A stretch of 64,000 bases of DNA from contig NZ_SBLB01000003.1 of assembly GCF_004138325.1 (NCBI RefSeq), positions 434,001-498,000 on the forward strand, in the 5' to 3' direction. The stretch's first letter is position 1, and each line of letters starts with the position of its first letter. The position numbers and the translations under genes were made by a program. A model generated the notes under the pieces. The model searched no databases and was not told the origin of the DNA. It saw only the letters and a program-made list of their open reading frames with translations. Below, piece after piece: positions 50,401 to 59,379 of this stretch. This DNA comes from Spirosoma sordidisoli. Lineage in GTDB: Bacteria; Bacteroidota; Bacteroidia; Cytophagales; Spirosomataceae.

Positions 50401-51069
50401 ATGGTTACTGATACGATAAAAACCTACTCCCGAAAGCGCCATGCCGTTGCTGACGCCGATACCCGCTCGTCTGGCTATTGGGGAAAACGGGTATTCGACC
50501 TCACGATCAGCTTGTTCATAATCGTCTTTGTGCTGAGCTGGCTCATGCCCATCATTGGCCTTGCCGTTATCCTCTCCTCACCGGGTCCGGCTCTGTTTGT
50601 GCAAATCCGGTCGGGTCGAAATGGGCGTCAGTTTCACTGCTATAAATTCCGAACTATGTTCATTGCCCCCCGGCATAACCATCCGTTCCGGCAGGCCTCT
50701 CCCGACGATCCGCGGGTTACGCCTTTGGGCCGATTGCTCCGCCGAACCAATCTGGACGAGATCCCCCAGTTTCTGAACGTATTGCTGGGCAATATGAGTT
50801 TGGTAGGTCCCCGCCCCCACCCGATTGAACTGGATGCCCAGTACTGGTATAAGCTACCCGGATACGCTCGCCGGTATGACCTAAAACCGGGTATTACCGG
50901 GCTGGCCCAGGTTCGTGGCTATCGGGGGGCGGTAATGAACCCGCTCATGATGAAGCATCGGGTTCGTTACGACCGCTTCTACATCCAGAAAGCCTCTCCA
51001 CTGCTCGATGTGTCTATTTGTCTACAGACGCTGGCGGCCATGTTTACGGGTAATACCGATGCGTTCTGA
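50401..51069 (+). CDS. Initiating undecaprenyl-phosphate sugar transferase
   Basis: 222 residues: a membrane helix (about 34-60), then a bacterial sugar transferase domain: GPALFVQIRSGRNGRQFHCYKFRTM, RLLRRTNLDEIPQFLNVLLGNMSLVGPRP and KPGITGLAQVRGY. It is the short, PglC-like form without extra N-terminal helices. It attaches the first sugar phosphate to undecaprenyl phosphate. Confidence 0.93.
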   Translation: MVTDTIKTYSRKRHAVADADTRSSGYWGKRVFDLTISLFIIVFVLSWLMPIIGLAVILSSPGPALFVQIRSGRNGRQFHCYKFRTMFIAPRHNHPFRQASPDDPRVTPLGRLLRRTNLDEIPQFLNVLLGNMSLVGPRPHPIELDAQYWYKLPGYARRYDLKPGITGLAQVRGYRGAVMNPLMMKHRVRYDRFYIQKASPLLDVSICLQTLAAMFTGNTDAF

Positions 51070-52445
51070 TGTCGATGAAGCGCTTTTTCATCCAGCGTAT
51101 AAACCGCATCGATACCCGTAGTCTGCTGGTGTATCGAAACATTATTGAATCCATTTTTCTAAAGGGAGCCAGTGTTCTGATCGGCTTCGTTACGGTCACT
51201 TTGACGGTTCAGTACATTCCCGTCAATGATTTTGGTATCTGGATGACCATCACCTTTCTGACCAGCTGGTTTAGCCTGGTCGATGTCAGTTTCGGCAATG
51301 GCCTGCGCAACAACCTCGTGCTCTTTTTCAATCATGGCGATGATACCAGCGCCCGGGAGCACATCAGCACCCTTTACTTTCTTTCAGCCCTTTGCGCACT
51401 GGGTTTATGCCTGCTGTTTGGTTTGGCGCCCGGGCTAGTAGACTGGACCACACTGCTGCACATCACCAGCGATCAGCCCGCCCGCATCAACGCTATTATT
51501 ACGTACACGTTGATCGGCTTCAGCCTTCAGTTAGTTCTGAAGCCGATCAATTCCATTCTCCTGGCCGACCAGCGAACCGCCACCGTAGCCCGCATCATGC
51601 TGCTGATCAATGCGCTAATCGTCGTGCTGATCTATCTGGTTTCTGTCATGTCGACGCCCTCTCTGCTACTCATCGCTCACATTTCCAACACCGTACCACT
51701 GCTCGTATTCGCTTTGGCGTCGGTCTATTTTTTCCGTACCCAGTATGCCCGGGTCCGCCCCGCTTTTCGCCATATCCGGTTCGAACTAACCGGTAAGCTG
51801 CTAAATGTCAGCGGCCAGTTTTTCTTTCTGCAGCTAATTAGTGTGCTCGTATTCACGTCGGGAGGGTTGTTTATCTCCTTTTTTCTGGGTTCCGGCCACG
51901 TGGCCCCGTTCAGCATTGCCAACAAGTACTTCAGCCTGCTGACTTTTTTGTACGGTATTGTGATCACCCCCTACTGGTCGGCTTTTACCGATGCCTGCGT
52001 TAAACAGGACATAGACTGGATTCAGGAGACCATGCGCCGTCTTAACCGGCTCAGTCTGGCTATGGCTGCGCTCGCGCTGCTGATGTTCGTGGTTGCCCAG
52101 CCCGTGTTTGCGTTCTGGATTGGCCCCAAAATTCCGATTCCGGTAGGTCTGTGCGGGTGGCTAACCGCCTACGTGATCAGTTTTATTTTTCTGAGCAACT
52201 ACAACTACTTCGTCAACGGAGCCGGGCAACTTGGCCCGCTGGTGCGGGCGTCGCTGATTGGGGCCGTCCTGTATGTACCCCTCAACTACCTGCTGTTTCG
52301 GTATGCTCAGGCCGGACCCGCCAGTGTGGTAATTGCCGGTACAATCTGGAACTGCTTTCTGCTGATCGTCTGCGTTGGTCAGTACCGGCGTTTTATTCAT
52401 AACCGAGCCCAGCCCTCTGTTTATGCGGATCTTCTCAGTCATTAG
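51069..52445 (+). CDS. Wzx-type polysaccharide flippase
   Basis: 458 residues, about twelve hydrophobic segments; N-terminal IESIFLKGASVLIGFVTVTLTVQYIPVNDFGIWMTITFLTSW matches MATE/Wzx-like flippases. Overlaps the sugar transferase by one base (TGATG). It moves lipid-linked repeat units across the inner membrane. Confidence 0.88.
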   Translation: MSMKRFFIQRINRIDTRSLLVYRNIIESIFLKGASVLIGFVTVTLTVQYIPVNDFGIWMTITFLTSWFSLVDVSFGNGLRNNLVLFFNHGDDTSAREHISTLYFLSALCALGLCLLFGLAPGLVDWTTLLHITSDQPARINAIITYTLIGFSLQLVLKPINSILLADQRTATVARIMLLINALIVVLIYLVSVMSTPSLLLIAHISNTVPLLVFALASVYFFRTQYARVRPAFRHIRFELTGKLLNVSGQFFFLQLISVLVFTSGGLFISFFLGSGHVAPFSIANKYFSLLTFLYGIVITPYWSAFTDACVKQDIDWIQETMRRLNRLSLAMAALALLMFVVAQPVFAFWIGPKIPIPVGLCGWLTAYVISFIFLSNYNYFVNGAGQLGPLVRASLIGAVLYVPLNYLLFRYAQAGPASVVIAGTIWNCFLLIVCVGQYRRFIHNRAQPSVYADLLSH

Positions 52446-53067
52446 ACTCGGCTACCGGGCTGTCCGGTTTGTTCGTCGGCGGGTCAGGCGCTGGGGCGGT
52501 CAGCAACTGACCCGATTGCGGTTCTATATCAACGGGGCCACGATAGGGCCCGGCCTGAAAAGCTACGGCATTCCGATCGTTGACATCAACGAGGGTTGCC
52601 GCCTGACCATTGGGCATTCGCTGATGCTGAACAACGGCATGAACCATAACCGCATCGGCCGCCAGCAACCCTGCTTGTTCATTGCTGATCTGGGCGGTAC
52701 AATCCGCATTGGCGACCGCGTTGGCATGAGCGGAACAGCGCTGGTGTGCCACCGGTCTATCGTCATTGGCAACGATGTCAGCATCGGGGGCAATACCGTG
52801 ATTTATGATACTGATTTTCATAGCCTCGACGCCCGACAGCGGGGTACCAGCGCCGATAACGCCCTGGCCAGTACCGCTCCGGTACATATAGGAAACCAGG
52901 TTTTTATTGGTGCGCACGTCACCATTCTGAAAGGCGTCTGCATCGGTGATCACGCCATTATCGGCGCCGGCGCGGTGGTGACCCGGAACGTTCCGCCCTA
53001 TGAGCTATGGGCGGGCAACCCGGCCCGGCACATCCGTTCACTACAGGTACCATTGATCTATGAATAA
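52423..53067 (+). CDS. Left-handed beta-helix acyltransferase
   Basis: 214 residues from ATG 52423, overlapping the flippase by 23 nt. Hexapeptide repeats: IGDRVGMSGTALVCHRSIVIGNDVSIGGNTVIYDTDFHS, then IGAHVTILKGVCIGDHAIIGAGAVVTRNVPPYELWAGNPARHIR, the WcaF/LacA-like end. It probably O-acetylates a sugar of the polysaccharide. Confidence 0.88.
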   Translation: MRIFSVIRLGYRAVRFVRRRVRRWGGQQLTRLRFYINGATIGPGLKSYGIPIVDINEGCRLTIGHSLMLNNGMNHNRIGRQQPCLFIADLGGTIRIGDRVGMSGTALVCHRSIVIGNDVSIGGNTVIYDTDFHSLDARQRGTSADNALASTAPVHIGNQVFIGAHVTILKGVCIGDHAIIGAGAVVTRNVPPYELWAGNPARHIRSLQVPLIYE

Positions 53068-54463
53068 GCTGCTGCTGATGGTCCTCTGCTTCCTGATGGC
53101 CCAGCTGACTCCCGTTGTGTATCAACTCGGATTTGGCTACCGGGAGGCTTTCATATACCCATCTCTGCTCAGCCATACGCTCCTGGTTGTGCCCATCTTC
53201 GTTGTCTTTCATCTTAAGAATCGATTTACGAAAGGGTTCCTGCTCATATGGATAGGCTGGCTGTTTGTTGGCGAGGTAAAAATCCTGACCTACTACGCGG
53301 TCAATCCCTACTACATCGCCATGGACGAAGGCTGTATTATTTACAACCTGTTCCTCAGTTGCCTGAGCCTGGGTATGCTTGTCCATGACCAGCTGACCCC
53401 TGTCAAACAGGTACCGGCTTCGGCTCAACAAACCGGCCGCCCCCTCTTTAACGACCTGACATGGCTGGAGTACCCACTCCTGTTTTTCCCTCTGCTCTGG
53501 TTCGCTGATTTCATTAACCACGTAGGGTATATCCCGATCCTTTCCGGAAGCGACTTTACGGATAAAATGTACGAGATCGACTACGGGTATGTTTACAACT
53601 ACGGCTTTTTCAACTGCGTGTCGGCGGTTCTGCTGTACGATCGCTTCCAGCGCGCTGACCACAAAGCCGCCCGGTTTGCCTGGCTGGTTGCCGTAGTTGG
53701 GGCGGTACTTATCATGACGATCGACAGTAAACGGCTGTTTCTGCTCGTTTCGCTGCTGTCTATTTTCGCCTACGACAGAGTGCTGGCGGGTCGGGTTGCA
53801 ATCAATCTCAAGTCGGTAATCATGCTGGCCAGCGCCGTGCTGCTGTACGCCGTGCTGCAAAGCCTCCGCCTGGGCAATATGTCCATGTCGATTACCGGTA
53901 CCGAGGGCTTCCCGCTGGGTGTCGAGTTTCGGGAATATATCCGTGCCGTTAACGAGTTTAGACCGGGAGAGATACCCGGCTATGATTTGACAGCCAGCAC
54001 CCTGGGCTCACTGATCAACTCCTCGGTGCTGAAACTGGCGGGCTTCGACAAATCAGCGCTGGTGGCTAAGGATAGTGCCTTTTCGTTTATGAAGTTATTC
54101 GACGCCAGTAACACCCTCGGCATCCGGACAGGCCTGACATCGGAGTTATACTTTGCGTACGGATTTTATGGCCTGCTGGTTATTACCGGTTTCGGCTATG
54201 CCGTCAGTGCGCTGGCGTATTCGCTCTTAACGGTCAGCCGGAAATCAACCCTTGTTCTGCAAATTGTCAGTTTCTCCTTACTGGTGCTGACGGTGTTTGG
54301 ACAAAGTTCCGTAACAGCGGGTTGCCTGTGTGTTTTGCTTTACCTGTACGGCCTCATCCGGCTCGTTAGCCCGCGACTACCCCGGTTTGCGTTGCCCGTT
54401 TCCCCGGCCGAGCCGTCTCCTGCTTACTACAGCCGTGATCTACATTATCATTCCCGTACATAA
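53060..54463 (+). CDS. Wzy-type polysaccharide polymerase
   Basis: 467 residues with ten or more hydrophobic segments and a large central loop (about 285-345) without strong motifs, the usual look of O-antigen/EPS polymerases. Overlaps the acyltransferase by 8 nt and the next GT2 gene by 29 nt. Assigned by topology and position between flippase and glycosyltransferases. Confidence 0.8.
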   Translation: MNKLLLMVLCFLMAQLTPVVYQLGFGYREAFIYPSLLSHTLLVVPIFVVFHLKNRFTKGFLLIWIGWLFVGEVKILTYYAVNPYYIAMDEGCIIYNLFLSCLSLGMLVHDQLTPVKQVPASAQQTGRPLFNDLTWLEYPLLFFPLLWFADFINHVGYIPILSGSDFTDKMYEIDYGYVYNYGFFNCVSAVLLYDRFQRADHKAARFAWLVAVVGAVLIMTIDSKRLFLLVSLLSIFAYDRVLAGRVAINLKSVIMLASAVLLYAVLQSLRLGNMSMSITGTEGFPLGVEFREYIRAVNEFRPGEIPGYDLTASTLGSLINSSVLKLAGFDKSALVAKDSAFSFMKLFDASNTLGIRTGLTSELYFAYGFYGLLVITGFGYAVSALAYSLLTVSRKSTLVLQIVSFSLLVLTVFGQSSVTAGCLCVLLYLYGLIRLVSPRLPRFALPVSPAEPSPAYYSRDLHYHSRT

Positions 54464-55313
54464 CCGGAAGGCCTACACCCAGCAGTGTCTGGCGAGTCTG
54501 TACCGGCAGACGTACGCCTACTTTACCGTGGTGGTCGTTGACGATGGATCTACTGATGGCACGTCAGCCATGATCCAGGCCGAGTTTCCGGAGGTGGTTG
54601 TACTTTCGGGGACCGGCTCGCTCTGGTGGGCGGGCGCTACGAATCTGGGTATCCAGTACGCCCTCGACCGGATGCCTGCCGATGCCGACGCCTTTGTGTT
54701 AACCCTCAACGACGATACGCAGGTGCCTCCCGACTACCTGACCAGCCTGGTACATGCCTGGCAGAACCATAAGCCCTGTGTGGTAGGCTCCATATCCGTG
54801 AATATCCATCAACCCGATCAGCTCCTCTACGCTGGAACCCGGCTGAACTGGTTCACAGCCCGGTTCACTGATCTGGCGCGAACCACGTACCGGAACCAGC
54901 TTAGCCAGCTGAAAGCCACGAACCAGCACGCCATTGACTCCGACAGCTTGCCGGGTCGGGGTATGCTGATCCATCGGTCGGTCATCTCGACGGTCGGGCT
55001 TTTCGATGCGCACCATTTTCCGCAGTACCTCGCTGATCTTGATTTTTCGATTCGGGCACGCCGGGCTGGCTTTCCGCTGTGGGTATCGGTCAACAGCCTG
55101 GTATATGAACATACCGAAACGACCGGCCTGTCGATGGACAGGGCAAGGTCATGGCGCTCGTTCTGGGATAGCCTGTTTTCGGTGCGGTCGCCGGTACAGC
55201 TACGCATACGGTATCACTTTGCCCGACTCCATGCCCCCAACGTCCCCCTGTTTCTGATGGCAGACTTAGGCCGGATTCTGGGCGGCTACCTGGTCCGGCG
55301 GCTCCGGCGGTAG
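54435..55313 (+). CDS. GT2 glycosyltransferase
   Basis: 292 residues from GTG 54435 (start chosen because VIYIIIPVHNRKAYTQQCLASLYRQ is the true GT-A N-terminus). VVDDGSTDGT and the NDDTQVPPDYL block act as DxD; the C-terminal part (SRGMLIHRSVISTVGLFDAHHFPQYLADLDFSIRARRAGF) is of the rhamnosyltransferase-like type. It converges on the next gene, overlapping it by 48 nt. Confidence 0.9.
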   Translation: MIYIIIPVHNRKAYTQQCLASLYRQTYAYFTVVVVDDGSTDGTSAMIQAEFPEVVVLSGTGSLWWAGATNLGIQYALDRMPADADAFVLTLNDDTQVPPDYLTSLVHAWQNHKPCVVGSISVNIHQPDQLLYAGTRLNWFTARFTDLARTTYRNQLSQLKATNQHAIDSDSLPGRGMLIHRSVISTVGLFDAHHFPQYLADLDFSIRARRAGFPLWVSVNSLVYEHTETTGLSMDRARSWRSFWDSLFSVRSPVQLRIRYHFARLHAPNVPLFLMADLGRILGGYLVRRLRR

Positions 55314-56507
55314 CCACTCCGCAGACGTTCTGCCTCCTGCCGACTGAATGGTATCGGTATATAATCGGATTATGGCCTCGCGGGCTGCCTCTTTCGAGTA
55401 ACGGGCGTACTCGAGACGACTATGCCGGGCTAGCTTCCGGCGCAGCTCCGGTTGGGTATCTAGCTGACCGACAGCCCGAATCAGGTCGTCGCTATCTCCT
55501 GTTTTGAACAGAAGCCCGGTCTGGCCGTCCGTTACGATCTGATTCAGGTTCTCCTGGTCAGAACAGATAATGGGGGTACCGGCCGCAAACGCTTCCAGCA
55601 AGACCGTAGGCAATCCTTCATACCAGACAGATGGTACGATCAGCGCCCGGCAGGTCTTCAGCGCGTCGATGACCGCCGTGCGCGACTGCCACCCCCGGTA
55701 GTCGATCGTCGGATGAGTGGCAGCCGCCCGGATCACCTCCGTTGCCAACGGCCCATCGCCCAGAATACGCAGCGGGAAGGGTCGCGACTGTGCCGCGTCG
55801 AGCAACACAGCAACACCCTTCTCGGCCGACAGGCGGCCTATGTACAAAAAGAAAGCCTGTCGTTGCTCAACATCAGCCGCGCCTACATCGGCTACGAAAT
55901 TGGGCTTTACCACGACCTGATCGGGTCGCAGTTTCAGCGATGACTGAAGTATTTTCTGACGGGCAAACTCCGTCAGCACGACAAATCGATTGACACTTCG
56001 CCAGACCCCTGTCAGCTTGTGTAACAGGGTTGTCAGCGATAGTTGGGCCGACTGCAGGTACGATTGGCGGAAGCAGGCGTGACGAATACCCGTCAGCGCA
56101 ACGGTCCGGGTCAGGCAGGTTTCGCAGGGGATGCGGCCTTCCCGCATCAGCAGTCCGCTCACGCACACCAGCCGGTAGTTATGCAACGTCATCACCACCG
56201 GCACCGTACGCTGGCGGGCCACCCGAATCACCGACGCCGAAGCCGTATAAAACAGGTTATGGATATGAACCAGATCGGGCCTGAACTGAGAGATCACCTG
56301 ATCGAGCCGTTTGCCCGATTGCGTATTATACAGCGCCTTTGCTCCAGAGCGCAGGGTACGAACCAGGGTACCGTCAAAGCTTTCGTTGGTAAAGGTGAGC
56401 GTTTCTACCGTGACGCCCACTTCGCGGAGCAAAGCAGTTTCCTGTTCAAAAACAGCGTCTTCTCCGCCCGGCTGCTGGTAGTAATTATGGATGAGCAATA
56501 TCCGCAT
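55266..56507 (-). CDS. GT4 glycosyltransferase
   Basis: 413 residues. GT-B fold: N-terminal LLIHNYYQQPGGEDAVFEQETALL, LVHIHNLFYTASASVI, then the C-terminal FLYIGRLSAEKGVAVLLDAA, ILGDGPLATEV, VPSVWYEGLPTVLLEAFAAGTPIICSD with the retaining EX7E motif. Cytoplasmic; adds a sugar to the lipid-linked repeat. Its C-terminal 48 nt overlap the convergent GT2 gene. Confidence 0.92.
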   Translation of the reverse strand: MRILLIHNYYQQPGGEDAVFEQETALLREVGVTVETLTFTNESFDGTLVRTLRSGAKALYNTQSGKRLDQVISQFRPDLVHIHNLFYTASASVIRVARQRTVPVVMTLHNYRLVCVSGLLMREGRIPCETCLTRTVALTGIRHACFRQSYLQSAQLSLTTLLHKLTGVWRSVNRFVVLTEFARQKILQSSLKLRPDQVVVKPNFVADVGAADVEQRQAFFLYIGRLSAEKGVAVLLDAAQSRPFPLRILGDGPLATEVIRAAATHPTIDYRGWQSRTAVIDALKTCRALIVPSVWYEGLPTVLLEAFAAGTPIICSDQENLNQIVTDGQTGLLFKTGDSDDLIRAVGQLDTQPELRRKLARHSRLEYARYSKEAAREAIIRLYTDTIQSAGGRTSAEWLPPEPPDQVAAQNPA

Positions 56508-56518
56508 GGATCTCGGTA

Positions 56519-57493
56519 CTAGCTGGTAACCCGGCGATTTCGACGAATAGGGTTTATAGTCAGCCAGGTCCGGATTTTATTCAGGATACGCACCGGTATA
56601 CTAAATTTCCGTTGAAACTGACGGGTATAGAACCAATTAGGTACGGCCCGGTCGGGTAACCGGAAGTAGCGCTGCTGCCCCGCATCGAGCGGGGTTTTAT
56701 ACCGGTCAAAAATGACTTCGGTGGTTGAGTCGATGGAGTCGACGCCGATGTTCAGGGTCTTCGAAACGGTCGGGTATACGGTCAGCCCCTTTTCCTTGAA
56801 TTCGCTGTAACACAGCCGTATATCCCAGGCGTCGATGGCTTTGGTATACGCCCGGCGCAGCATCCGGACCCGGTCAGTCCCGCCCGCGTTGAACGCCTGC
56901 CTGGCCCGCCGGTCGGCCATGAACGCATCGAAGTCGGTCAGTTCCCAGTCGACCCGGTGCCAGCGGTCGGCCCAGATTCCCCAGCCCCAGGCGCAGGTTC
57001 TGCCAAAGAAATAAACATCGTCGGTATAGTCGGCGGGTTGCCGAAATGGAAAGGTGTAGCCGCCTACCGAGAAAACCGAAGGCGTGTCGGCGTACTGGGT
57101 CAGACATTGATTCATGTAGTCCAGAAAATTAGGACTGGTCACGATATCATCTTCCAGCACGATCGCTGAGGGGTACTTGCGGAGTACTTCCGTAACGCCG
57201 GCAATGATGGAGTTGGCACAGCCTTTATTGTGATCACTGTACACCCGATGAATGGTTCGAAAGCCGCTCAGGCCATCCAGCAGAGCGCGTACCGCCATTA
57301 CTTTGGCCGCTTCGTCGGTCCGTCGGGGACCATCCAGTCGGGGACCATCCAGTCGGGGACCATCCAGTCTGGGACCATCCACGAAGACGTATAGATCACT
57401 CGCGGGGGCCAGGTGGTTGGCCTGCAAAGCCGTCAGCGTTCGCTGAAGCTCGTGAGCACGCTTGTAGGCGAATAAGATTATCGGGGCAGGCAT
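56519..57493 (-). CDS. GT-A glycosyltransferase with in-frame 15-bp repeats
   Basis: 324 residues. GT-A start MPAPIILFAYKRAHELQRTLTAL, VYSDHNKGCANSIIAGV and LEDDIVTSPNFLDYMNQCL (DxD) fit sugar nucleotide transferases of the GNT-I-like/sialyltransferase-neighbour type. Residues about 39-58 contain DGPRL repeated four times, from a 15-bp tandem DNA repeat, so copy-number change would keep the frame. Separated from the GT4 gene by 11 nt. Confidence 0.85.
   Translation of the reverse strand: MPAPIILFAYKRAHELQRTLTALQANHLAPASDLYVFVDGPRLDGPRLDGPRLDGPRRTDEAAKVMAVRALLDGLSGFRTIHRVYSDHNKGCANSIIAGVTEVLRKYPSAIVLEDDIVTSPNFLDYMNQCLTQYADTPSVFSVGGYTFPFRQPADYTDDVYFFGRTCAWGWGIWADRWHRVDWELTDFDAFMADRRARQAFNAGGTDRVRMLRRAYTKAIDAWDIRLCYSEFKEKGLTVYPTVSKTLNIGVDSIDSTTEVIFDRYKTPLDAGQQRYFRLPDRAVPNWFYTRQFQRKFSIPVRILNKIRTWLTINPIRRNRRVTS
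57319..57379 (-). repeat. 15-bp tandem repeat, four copies, in a glycosyltransferase gene
   Basis: Unit GGGACCATCCAGTCG repeated about four times, the last copies slightly diverged, coding for DGPRL on the minus strand. Confidence 0.85.
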
Positions 57494-57542
57494 ACGTAAT
57501 TGATCACTGGGGAATACAGGGCAACCAGCACAGACTGGTCGG

Positions 57543-58367
57543 CTAGAGGTAGCTGTCTGTCAATTCAGCCGGATCAGCCGGGAGGGGCCGTTGCTGCCGG
57601 TACCACTGTTGGGCCAGGTAGTAAAGAAACAGGGTGTTGGTAACGGCGTAGCGGGCAAACAACCGGCGCGGCTCCTGCATGAATCGATATAACCATTCGA
57701 GGGCTGATCGCTGCATCCAGCGGGGTGCCCGTTTCTGCGAACCAACCGTTACCGGGAGCGCTCCACCAATCCCAAGCAGGACAGCCGGTATACGGTCCGA
57801 CAGGGCCGCCATCCAGGCCTCCTGCCGGGGGCATCCCAACGCCACGAAAACGAGCTGGGCCCCTGACAAACTGATCTGAGTCGTTACCTGCGCTTCTTCG
57901 GCCGGGCTGAGCGGCCGGAAAGGCGGTGAATACATACCGACAATTCGTAGCGTAGGGTGATGATGGAGACAGTAGCGGTTGCACATGGCCAGCACCTCGC
58001 CGGTGGATCCGTAGATATACACGGCCAGTTGATGCCGGTCGGCCTCCCGAAATAAGGTAGGTAGTACGTCGAGGCCCGTGATCCGCTCCTGCCGGATTCC
58101 ATACAGCCAGCGAAGCGCCCAGGTCAGCGGTACCCCATCGGCCAGCGTCCAGGTCGACCGGTTAACCGCCTGCCTGAACGTTGGATTACGGGCGGCTTCC
58201 ACGATCATGTGGGCATTTGCGAAACAGGCGTATCCTGACTCCCGATGCCGGGCCGCGTCGATCACCTGGTCGATAAACTGGTCGTATCCACAGGCCGTAA
58301 TAGTCAGGCCAACGACCTTATGTCGGGGGCTGGGCGCTGGCATTACCTGGGTAAGGTTAGCTTTCAT
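57543..58367 (-). CDS. WecG/TagA/CpsF family glycosyltransferase (GT26)
   Basis: 274 residues from ATG 58367. Pattern GYACFANAHMIVEAARNPTFRQAVNRSTWTLADGVPLTWALRWL, VYIYGSTGEVLAMCNRYC, LVFVALGCPRQEAWMAA and LLGIGGALPVTVGSQKRAPRWMQRSALEWLYRFMQEPRRLFARY is the complete family signature (Asp in LADGVP is the likely catalytic base). It adds ManNAc-type or similar sugars to the lipid-linked precursor. Confidence 0.93.
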   Translation of the reverse strand: MKANLTQVMPAPSPRHKVVGLTITACGYDQFIDQVIDAARHRESGYACFANAHMIVEAARNPTFRQAVNRSTWTLADGVPLTWALRWLYGIRQERITGLDVLPTLFREADRHQLAVYIYGSTGEVLAMCNRYCLHHHPTLRIVGMYSPPFRPLSPAEEAQVTTQISLSGAQLVFVALGCPRQEAWMAALSDRIPAVLLGIGGALPVTVGSQKRAPRWMQRSALEWLYRFMQEPRRLFARYAVTNTLFLYYLAQQWYRQQRPLPADPAELTDSYL

Positions 58368-58557
58368 GATCGGTACCTGGTTTACACCTGTACTAACCAG
58401 ACGTAAAACCAGACCGGATGTAACAACGCCTGTCCCTGAGACGCGGATCATCGGGCCTGCGGATTGGCCTGACTGACCGGGAAAGTCGTTTGGTACCGGT
58501 TTAGCTGTACATTTACAGACTGTATGGTCAGTGCTGCGTATCCACCAGCTTCAGGTA

Positions 58558-59367
58558 ATGAATTCTCTACATAGCTTGCTACGCCAGTTCAGGTCCCTGT
58601 TTCCGGGCTGGCAGGGCGATGTCCCTGCAGAAACGACCTGTTTCTGGCAAACCGACATTCATTCGCACCTGGTACCGGGTGTCGACGATGGCGTATCGAC
58701 GCCGGAGCAGGCGCTCGACTGTTTACAGCAGCTGGCAGCCGGCGGGATCCGCCATGTAATCACAACGCCCCATGTCAGCCAGGACTGGTTCCCCAACACC
58801 CGGGACACCCTGCTGACGGGTCTGACTTCTCTGCGCCAGCTGGTTGCCGATCATCAGCTCCCGCTTACCATCGATATGGCTGCCGAATATCTGGTCGATG
58901 ATCTTTTCCTCGACCTGCTTCATGCCGATCAGCTGCTCAGCTTCGGTCCGGAGCGGTATGTACTCTTCGAAACCGGCTGGGCCTCGGCGCCCCATTTTTT
59001 GAACGAGATTCTGTTTCACCTGCTGGCTCAGGGCTATCAGCCGGTGCTGGCCCACCCGGAACGGTATACCTACTACCACGACCAGCTGAAAACGCTGGAT
59101 GAACTCCGGTCGAAAGGGTGCCTGTTCCAGCTCAACTGGGGCTCGCTGACCGGGCGATATGGCAGACGGGTAAAGACGCAGGCGCAGCGAATGCTCCGGC
59201 AAAAATGGGTTGACTTCATCGGCTCCGACGCCCATCGTCCATCCGATCTGGCTATACTGCCTACCCTCATTGCGTCGGCCGACTATGAGCAGCTTCGACA
59301 ACAGCCGCTGCGCAACCAGAGCCTGCTGGGGCTGTCCAGCATCCCACCCACTGAATCACTCTGCTGA
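58558..59367 (+). CDS. PHP-type tyrosine phosphatase (CpsB/YwqE-like)
   Basis: 269 residues from ATG 58558. PHP metal motifs: TDIHSHLVPGVDDGV, ITTPHVSQ, LAHPERY and FIGSDAHRPSD. The family dephosphorylates the Tyr tail of Wzc-like kinases; here it lies at the far end of the exopolysaccharide locus from the kinase. Divergent from the WecG-like gene. Confidence 0.92.
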   Translation: MNSLHSLLRQFRSLFPGWQGDVPAETTCFWQTDIHSHLVPGVDDGVSTPEQALDCLQQLAAGGIRHVITTPHVSQDWFPNTRDTLLTGLTSLRQLVADHQLPLTIDMAAEYLVDDLFLDLLHADQLLSFGPERYVLFETGWASAPHFLNEILFHLLAQGYQPVLAHPERYTYYHDQLKTLDELRSKGCLFQLNWGSLTGRYGRRVKTQAQRMLRQKWVDFIGSDAHRPSDLAILPTLIASADYEQLRQQPLRNQSLLGLSSIPPTESLC

Positions 59368-59379
59368 CTACCTCACCCT

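Noticed and set aside
57319-57379. CRISPR-like short repeats
   Set aside because: Units are 15 bp, directly adjacent without spacers, and in frame with a coding gene.
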